This document shows positions 52,201 to 61,200 of a stretch of 64,000 nt of DNA, piece after piece. Numbering within the stretch: the first letter of the stretch is position 1; each line of letters opens with the position of its first letter. Below the pieces are notes generated by a model, which was not told the origin of the DNA, searched no databases, and saw nothing but the letters and a program-made list of their open reading frames with translations. Both the position numbers and the translations under genes were made by a program. The DNA comes from Acridotheres tristis (lineage: Eukaryota > Chordata > Aves > Passeriformes > Sturnidae), in contig CM072886.1 in NCBI GenBank assembly GCA_037013685.1, positions 2,728,001-2,792,000 of the forward strand, read 5' to 3'.

Positions 52201-55041
52201 TATTTTATTTATTTATTTTTTACTTCTGCAGCCTGCAGTGAGATCAGCTCATGCCCCCAGGCCTGGAAGCACCTTTTTATTTCTGTCTTTACTCATTGCA
52301 TTGTAAACCCTGCAGCAATTTGCACACCCTGGGAATAATTTTCTCTCTTCAACCCAGTTTTTCATTGCTCTGGCCCTACTTCAAGTGAAAGTAAATCACA
52401 CTTAGCTAAATTTATTCTTCAAAGGTTAAGGAGTTTCTGCTGCTTATGCTTTTCATACTTGTGTTATCAAACCTTGCATGTGACAGACAAGAACGTGTAG
52501 AAAAATAACCTTATGTGATAAGAGTGCACATGCTCCCAAACTCACATTAAGACCAGTAAAAATAATCTAAATTTAATGCAATTCCCATCCTGAAAATCTG
52601 GATTGCTAAAGTTTTTGAATCCTGCTCAACATTTTATATTCAATATAGAATTGAGTAAAAATGTAATACAGTCCTAATCTCCATGTCATGCCTTGTCATA
52701 ACTGATATTAATACTCTAATTAAATAGTTTGAGTCATATCTTGTGATTTTAACCACTTCTGTTTCCAGTTTCAGCTATCCCCGAGGAAAATATTCCCTGG
52801 ATAGGAGCCAGGGTTTATTTCAGGAAGGGACAAAATTATATCTTTAAAATTCCTGCTCTTTTTCATGCTAGAAAAAGCTGAGATGTCTGGAGTAGGACAA
52901 AGACTCTGTGTGTAATAACCCTGTTTAGGTGACAATGGATGCCACAGGTGCTGGAATGCAGCCAGATAATTGTAGCTGTTATAGATGATACAGAGCCAAT
53001 GGAAATTATTTGGGCAGACTATTTTTGATGCAGAGGGATTTGGAGTCAATCTCTTAATCCAAACTTCTCTAAAAGCAGAGAACAAGAGCCCTGAGAAGTC
53101 CCTGTGTTCATGTGCCCTCATATCTGCTACTAACCCATCCTTTTAAAGTCAGAGTCAGCGTGGAAACCCCATTTCAGAATTTCAGGGCCTAATGACAATC
53201 CAGAAAATCCATTTGATATGGTCAACACATACAAGAGTCTTAACATGGCACTTTAAAACACTGCTTGAGACAGGGAGAGCAGCAAGTGCCCTCACACATC
53301 CAGACATCAGCTGAGCCTCACAGCAGTTGATCTGTTCAACAGAAGAAGGAATTTTATTTGCTTTTTATTGCTTTTTGTCTTAGGCTTTTAGACCATGACG
53401 GTGTTCACAGGAAATTTGCCCATTTTCACACCAGCAGCAAGGCAGCAGCTACAAGAAATTTTGTATCCAAACATTTATGGGGAGAGATGGGTAAAATGTC
53501 TCTGTCTTTCCTGAGTTGTTACCCCAGGCTCCATTTTAGCTGATGGAGACCATGATGGTTGGGAGGCTGAAAAACATTTCGTGTTTGCTGGTTATGCCTC
53601 TTTTCCACCTGAGCTGGATTCTGTGGGACACTGGAAGCCATGTGAAGGCTTCTCTCTGTTAGGCCCTTACCCAGATCACCTTGAATTCTCCTGGGTAATG
53701 GAAGGAAACCAGTAAAAACAATATCTAAGGCTCCACATTGTAAAATGTGCTCCAAGGAGTCACTTCAGAAATGGAAATAAACACCTTCTCCCACCCTCAG
53801 GTCTGAATCCAGCCATTGCTGCAATTTTCACAGAATAGAATAATAAGGAAAAAATAGAATAAAAGAAGAATAACAAGGAAAAAAAAAAAAACATTTTTTT
53901 TTTTTAAATTTAAATTGGAAGAGGAAAATGCCTCCTAGGCAGTCAGCTTTTATACAAAAACTAGGTGAAGCAGCATTCCATTTCTTCAGGTTAGCTGTAA
54001 TTACCTGGATTCAGCAAAGGGAAATTTCTGTTTTTTAATAAGACTTGGCAGTTCACTGAAATGTTCAGAAGAGCAGGGTAAAGTGTATTGATGTGTGATC
54101 CTCACTGGCTGGTACAGCTTAGCTTCCTTCACCCCTTTCCAAGCCCTGATGTTCCCATCAAAAATTTTAATCAATCTTTTAATTTATAGGTTACAATCCC
54201 CATTGCGGGGAAAAACCCCAAAACAAAATAAAACAAAACAAAGCCACTAAAGTACAAACACTGGGAATCCAAGTTTATTTTCAAGCTTCTGGAATCTTTT
54301 ACAACACTGGAGAGCAAAACCAGTCACACATAAGAAAATATTTAGCAGTACTCCCAGTCCATCTCCTGGGGGTCTCATTCTCTTTCTATGGAAAAGTTGG
54401 CTTTTCCTTTTCATTTCTTTGCAAAGAATTTCCTTAATGATTGTCATACAGAGCCTTGGCCTTCCCAACACCTCCCTTTCCTTCAGCCTGGCCTGTCACA
54501 AATTTTCCAACCTGTAACTCCTGAAATAACAGCAGAGCCTGAGAGTGTTTTATTGTGAACTTCAGCAGCAAAAACATTCCAAGAGGAAATGTAAAAAGAC
54601 AACATTAAAGGACTTTTTTAGTGATTGTGTTAGAGTTTAGCAAGACTTTTGGTTTTTTATTTGCATGTCTGCAGACTCAAAACATGGAACAAACTTAAAC
54701 AAGCTGGACAGACTCCAGCTCCTGCTGAATAAGAATTGAATTCTGTTTTCCAGAGGTTGTCATCTATGGTGTCACTGGAGGCTGCTCCTGGTGTCCATTC
54801 ATAAGCACTTTGTGCTCTATCAGTGGAAGTGTGGAAATGAACCAGAATCGGTGATTTTTATGTTTGCTGTGCTGCAGAGTTATCAATGAGAGGGTTCTTT
54901 TGTGTTTAGAAGGTCAGTCAGGGTTTACTTTGTCCTTGCAATGCTTGTCCTGTGAAAAAGCCCCGTGGTCTGAACTGCAGAAGTGGATCCTCCTCCAATT
55001 TGCTCAGGATAGACTAGTCACATTCGGTAAAATTTTGTTTG
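49236..55041. other. Intergenic DNA 3' of GHRHR
   Basis: AT-rich, with a CR1 scrap at 50.4 kb, a T-rich run near 52,165-52,220 and an A run followed by a T run (foldback) at 53,879-53,907. The 125-codon minus frame at 51,109-51,486 is cysteine-rich but unrecognised. No exon of a neighbouring gene was found. Confidence 0.55.
50399..50508 (-). mobile_element. CR1 LINE terminal fragment
   Basis: Antisense CR1: CCACAGAATCCTAAAATGAG, TTGGAAGGGACCTTAAAAAT, CCCCTGCCATGGTCAGGGAC. Short and decayed. Confidence 0.82.
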
Positions 55042-55104
55042 TTTATTGTTTGTGTTTTGTTTGGTTGGTTGGTTTTTTTCCCCCTCCAGGTCCTGAGGCC
55101 ATTT
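55042..55104 (-). promoter_or_regulatory. GHRHR: Candidate GHRHR 3' UTR with polyadenylation signal
   Basis: An AATAAA hexamer on the minus strand lies at 55047-55042, about 58 bases after the stop codon. It sits inside an A/C-rich stretch (CCAACCAACCAAACAAAAC and onward). That would give a short 3' UTR. Other minus-strand AATAAA hexamers further downstream (near 54,550 and 54,275) could be used instead, so the transcript end is uncertain. Confidence 0.5.
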
Positions 55105-55227
55105 TCAGCACACAGATGTGTTCATTTTCACCCCAGAGCTGGATGGCACAGTCCACCTGGTCCTCCTCCACACTGGCACAAACCCACATCTCTTCCCGTG
55201 CCACCTCCGGCCGATCTCCGTTTGCAC
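55105..55227 (-). CDS. GHRHR: GHRHR last coding exon: helix 8, C-tail and stop
   Basis: This terminal coding segment is 123 nt (40 codons plus TGA), with acceptor TTCCCAG. It begins [11 protein letters not shown], the helix 8 signature that follows FLNQE in class B1 receptors. A basic and Ser/Thr-containing tail follows ([14 protein letters not shown]), ending in cysteine before the stop at 55107-55105. The preceding intron of 1,902 bp is the largest visible. An open frame on the same strand (55043-55249) overlaps it out of frame and is not the real product. Confidence 0.94.
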   Translation of the reverse strand: MQTEIGRRWHGKRCGFVPVWRRTRWTVPSSSGVKMNTSVC

Positions 55228-58200
55228 CTGGGAACAAAGGAAAAGGCAATTTTGTGATTGGATACTGCTGGGGGGAGACACCAGCAGGAAGGAAACAGGA
55301 CAGAAAGAGGGGCTAGAAAAGAATAAACGTTTTAGACATCTCTGTCCAAGTTAGTTTCGTTTTTAGCTGATGGGGAGAAGTAGAATCGTGTTTCAGCATG
55401 GCCATCTTTCTGCACGGATGAAAATTTCTCCTGAAGTTCTATCACTACTAAGCCTGAGGTCTCTAACACTATAAACCATTTTCTCCATTACTAAAATATC
55501 TTCTCAGCTTTTTTTTCTATACCTTCTCATTTTTTTTTAAATATTCCTGTGAATATTTATTCTACTATCAAACTCACCAACATAGCCTACACAATTAAAC
55601 ATATTTTCTCCACACTGCCTGCTCTTCCTCAGTTGCTAAGGATGTTGTCTTGACCCCATTTGCCTCTAGAAAAGTATAATCTGCAGCAAGTTTCTTAATC
55701 AGCATCCACCAATTTGCGGCTGAGAAATAATGCTGCTTTGCCATGTGAGATGACAAGGGGAAAGCCAGCAGCAGTCAGGAGACATTTGCTGTTGACAGCT
55801 GTGTCATTGGGTATTCTGTACTGGCTTGTTCACAGGAGCTCAGAGCGGGTCCAGGCCACCCACTAAAGCCTCCTGTCACATCTGATCCTTGTTAGGAATG
55901 TGCCTTCCCACATGTTTAATAGGAGGGGAGTTTCTGTATTGAAGTGCTGTGTGTCTGGGAAGTCAGGCTGCATGTGAAGCTGTGGTCTGTGGTTAGAAGG
56001 GATTAGGGTTATAAATAAATTAACGACACGATTTTTATCTAAACACAAGCATCATTAGAGCAGCCAGAAATTCATAACCATAAACTCAACCACAAGGCTA
56101 AGAATGTATTAATGTATGTAAATGTGTTAATGTATTTTAAAATATCTAACTTAATATTTGAGCAATTTCTGATAGAATTCAGAACGTTTGGCCCATGGCA
56201 CATGTAGGTGATTAAAAGCTGTTTTAAAGCTTAACCAGCCCTAGACTTTAAACTGGAAAATGAAGGTTTAGACAATACAGCCCAGGGAGTCTAAAGTGAT
56301 CAGGGACAGGATTAATCACCTAAACACACCTTTGACACTCCAGGGGATGCCCTTTCTGGAGAGAAGGGTGGGCATATATGGAACAGGATTCTCCTTTTCA
56401 GGAGCTGCAGGCAGAATCCAGCAGTGTTAGTCTGAAACTGAACCCCTGTCATATTCCAAAGGAGAAATCTCAGCTACTCGGGAGTCAGAAAATGAGGGAA
56501 AATTCCAAATATGGAAATATGGAGGATAAACTTTCATATTTTCTGTATAATTCCTTTAAGATGCATTATTAGCACATCTAGACTGTGTTAGTGGACATGG
56601 ACACTAAGCTAAAAGGAAAAACTCCTCTCCCAACAACAGTAAAATTCTGACTTTAACACTCTAAACAGAGAACAGATTTACCAACAAGAAGAAATACTGA
56701 GATACTCCATGAGACTCTTAAAAATACTGAAAATTTATATTTCACTATTGGGTAAAGGAATGCATTTAAATTCTTTCCAATTTGAACATAGACCTTTAAT
56801 AAATGGAGATCTCTCTGCATCACTAAAGCAAGTTGTATTTTCAAATAGGGACTTTTCCAAGGGTTTTCCAAGCCCTGCTATAGGACAAAAATGTGCAGAA
56901 AGGATAAAAAATACTTGATGGAATAGCAAAGTAGTAAAAGTTCGTTTCTCCACTAGATGGCTTCATTCCCATGAAGATAATTGAAATGAAATTCATCAAA
57001 TTGTTCCCCATGTAACAGTCATAAAAAAATGAAAGATTTGATAATCTATTTGTATGAAACTGATTGTTAACTATATATTTGCCACTGAAGGCAATATTGT
57101 AGAAGATATTTCTGATATAGTTTCCTTACCTCTTGGTTCAGGAAACAGTAGAGAACTGCCACAATAAACCCCTGAAAAAGAGCAGAAGAAAAAGTTTTGA
57201 GGGTTAACACAGTTTGAAAAAGCCACTTGCATTATGTGACTTCAGGGTGTTACTGTGTTATGTGAATTAGTGAGCATCACTGTAAGTGGGAGGGTTGCTC
57301 GAAGTTGAAAGAGAATTTATGGGTCTCCAACAAAGCTGAACAGCTTTGAAGATAAACACCTGGTTAGTGGCATTTCATCAAAATCAGTCCCATGCTATGA
57401 ATTCACAAATGCAATTGATGATTATGAAAGTGTGGTCCATTCCCCAGCCCAACACACTGACAGCTGATTCTTTAGGCACTCTAAAGAAAGTAAAACAGAG
57501 ATTGCAGCTATAGATCCATGGATGGAGCTGACACAGCTTCCCAGGCAAATTCTGTGCCTTTGTAGACTACCAGATGAGATCAAATTCTGGCCTGTTGAAT
57601 ATATTTGTTAAGATTCTGAACTGAGATAAACCCAGGACAATCCTATGATATCAAAGGACCTACATGAGCAGATCCTGGCTCAACACCTCAACCTTTTATT
57701 CTATTAAATTATTCATTAACTATTCATTAACTCAGTAAAGGTCCCCCCCTGTACCCGAGGTCAGGATTCATGGACAGGGTTTGTTGGGCAGGACTGGCAC
57801 AATTCAATCCTCAGGAGGAATAAAGCAGCACAGAACTCATGGATTGTTGGTGATGCTCCCTGACCAGTGACCCCATGGAACCAACCAGGGAGAGATTTGT
57901 TCCCTGGGGAGGGTTGGTGGCATTCCCAGAGCTGCTGCTTGTGGGCTGAGGGGCAGCACAGGGAATGGGAGGGAAGCAAAGGAAAATTGGTCCAGGGAGC
58001 AAAACCACCTGGAGGAGACACCAGAGAGGAGATTTTCTTGTTGCCATCAAGCTCCTCAAGCTGCCCATGCCCTGTGTGCCAGTCCAGAGCAGTGGGAAGC
58101 ATCAAGGCAATATCTGCAGGAGGGGAAGGGATGTGGCATTCCATGGGACAGCAGCCTGTGTGGGGCTGGTGCGTGCACCAGGCACTGCTTGATGTTTAAT

Positions 58201-61200
58201 TACCAATTTATTCTTTGACAAAGAATTAGCAAGGGGGCTGGACCTACAACTTTGATTGCCTCTGGATGATTGAAATCAGCCCAAATCAGCTGGAATTTGT
58301 TAGTGAAGGCAGGTGGTCAAGTAATGGTAACAAGGAAGATTTCTCATGCTTAACTTTGCCCCCCCCATCCAATTTCCAATTTACACACTTATCTGAAACG
58401 TTGGCCTTGTATTTGCAACATCTGGAGGCCAGCCTAGAGCCAGGAGGGATTTGCCACCTCTTAACTCAGCAAAAAACCAGGAACTTTGTGAGCAGACACT
58501 GGCTTCAGGATCCGAGGAATATTTTTTGTGTAATACTTGTTGGCATGAGCTCACAAGGCTAAAACAGAAAAGCTAGTAAGGAACTGAGGCATCTGTGGTA
58601 ATTATACCTGAAAAGATCCAATGCAGAGCTCCAAGTAAAGTCGAACCCCCAGGCTGGTATACTCTGGGAGGAAGTTGAAGACGATGTAATGGGTTCCAAA
58701 TAATGGAATTAGAAGCAGAGTTGACCTTGAGAGACGTCTAGCACAGGAGATAAGAAGAAATAAGGTAAATTATTTTTCTGAGTAAAAACTAATGCACTCA
58801 GTGTGCCAGAGTAGTGAACAGAAGTGAAAAAGAAACTAGTCTATATAAATGTGTATATATAAAATAGAAATAAATACACTGGCTTCCTTTATAGTTCTCA
58901 TACAGAGAAAGGCAGCTATAGAGGGTAATTTTTCCTGCCTAAATAAAAGATTTAATGCTGATTCAATTAATTTCATTGCCTCCCCGTTGATTTTAATTGG
59001 AAGGCAGTCATCCGAGCTGATCTGAATGCATCCCATTGGCCAATATTAGGTGACTTGAGTCTCACCTTTTGACTAATTTCATTTAGAATGGGATAAGGTT
59101 GGCAATTCTAAAATTTAATACCAGCTAAACTGAGCCTGTCTGTGACACTGAGCAAGTACTTCTCTGTTTAGAAAAGACTACATTTTTAAAATTATTAAAA
59201 TAATTGATTTTTTAAAAATTATTCCATATGTTACCTGTACTGAGAAGAATTATTGAAGTTGATTTGTCTAGGGTCCAGTTTTTTCAGCAAAATTCTGATG
59301 ATGTTGATAAATAGGACAAAATTGACCTGTTCACAGCATTTGAGGGGTAAGAGGGAAGAAAAAGAAAAGTTTAATAACTGAGGTAAAACTTTGCAGTGAA
59401 AATCTGGTGGTTTGGGGTTTTTTTTTTGTTTGTTTTTTTTTTGTATTTATAATGTAATTTGTGCAATTTCAGTGTAAGGTCATTAATGCTATTCCTTTGT
59501 CAGCATTCAAGTATTTAAAGAAGTTGCATTCCTGCTTGAAGAAATGGCTGAAGATGAAAACCTGAGAATTTCCCTTTGTTCATCAAAATATTTTCATCAA
59601 TATTGTGTGAGTCTCTTTTACCTTTTGTAGCTCAAATCAGTTGGATTCTCCTTAGAGACAAATATTGCATTAAATTCTGGTTGATCTCTCTGGGCATTAA
59701 TAGTAGGATTTTTCTCCCTAAATACCCCTACAATGAGATATTTCCATCAGAGCTGCTCTGCCTTAGCAGTCAGTGGAGAATCAGCCAAGAGAGTTAAAAG
59801 AGCTTCAGGTGGGGTTGGGGGCAGGTCACCTCCTCCCAAGGTAGATTTTTGTTTTAAATCAGGTGAATCACTTGCCAAAAGTGCATATTTCCCTTTGCTG
59901 GCTCTGAAGGAGCCTCTGAGCAGCATTAGCTCAGCTCCAGAGCAGTCAGGGTCAATCCTAATTTGCAAATCGAATCTTCTGCAATTGCAATTTGGCAGAG
60001 CTTTATGCAAAGTCTGTGAGGCTGCTCAGTTTTCCACCATCAGAGGGATCTCCCTGTGCATTTTTTGAGTGTCTGTACACACCAGTGTTCCTTAGGTGAG
60101 GCTGAACATTTAATTCTGCCTAAAAATGTCCTCCTTTAGCCAGAGTCCAACCTCATTCTATCCATTAGTGATCCTCTTGGTACATTCCAGCAGAAGAAAT
60201 AACAGAGGTAGAAGGACATGAAATATTTTTTTGAAACACAGCAAGCTCTGGCCAGAATTCAACTTGAGATTCTTCACTCCCATTGTTTGTGTGTATCTTT
60301 AAAATCCCTTCCAACCCAAAGCTTTCTGATTCCACACCTCTCCTTTGCATGCATCTGTCCTCCAATTAAATTAAGGATTTTATAGCTGGCCTTTAGGTCA
60401 TCCATTAACTGCTTTCTCAAACAGTGCTTAGGTTTAACGACTTGTGGGAGTAATCATCTATGATAATCATTTAAAGCCCATCAGTTTATTCAATAAAAGT
60501 CAGGCTCAGGAGCTGTTATCTGCTCTGAACAGAAACCTATTGCCCTTGAAAGTTTTGTATTAAAAATTTATGGCTGAGTCTGGGCTCTTTTGCTCAAATT
60601 TTGATTTCAAATATTATAAGGAGGGTTTAGTCCACTCGCTCTTAATTTCAACTAAGCTGACAATTCTGGGAAAGTTTTAATTTGTTTGAAAGACAACTTT
60701 TTAGTTTGCACTGGGCACAGGCAGTTAACATTAGAAATTTACCATTCCTGTTCCTACAACTCAGCAAACAGCAACCCAATTTTAATACAAAAGCCTTTTT
60801 TTCTTCTAAGCAATATCAGCAAACTCAGAAGTACCTACCCCCACAGAAATTATAATTGGTCCTTTGATTAGCCACCAATAAGGAGAGCCTTGATTAATAT
60901 CCCAGCATCTGTGAACATGACAGGAAGTTTAGAAAAAAGATATGTATGAAATCACTGCAATGAGTTGAAAATATAACCCAGGATTACAGAATAATGTGGG
61001 AAACAATGACTTACGCTGTGTCTTCAAAGTAGAATTTTGTCAATATCCATATAAGGGTGAAAAGAGTTGGAAAACCTGTCAGACATTTTAAAATAAGGTA
61101 TAATTAATCCAAACCTTGTCCACTGAAACTCTGCTGCAATGATACAGATCACTCATTTTTGAGATCTGCAATTATCTTTTGGGGTCAGTTCCTGTAACAG

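Noticed and set aside
53860..53910. Rho-independent-like terminator or stem-loop (A run then T run)
   Set aside because: A eukaryotic A/T low-complexity foldback with no adjacent gene, so a terminator reading does not apply.
55043..55249. 68-codon minus frame overlapping the last GHRHR exon
   Set aside because: It is out of frame with the receptor reading frame, which is fixed by the upstream exons and ends in a conserved tail.
57761..58199. Intronic gene in GHRHR suggested by 85-127 codon frames on both strands
   Set aside because: No recognisable domain or splice context. Overlapping frames on both strands point to a GC-richer non-coding patch.
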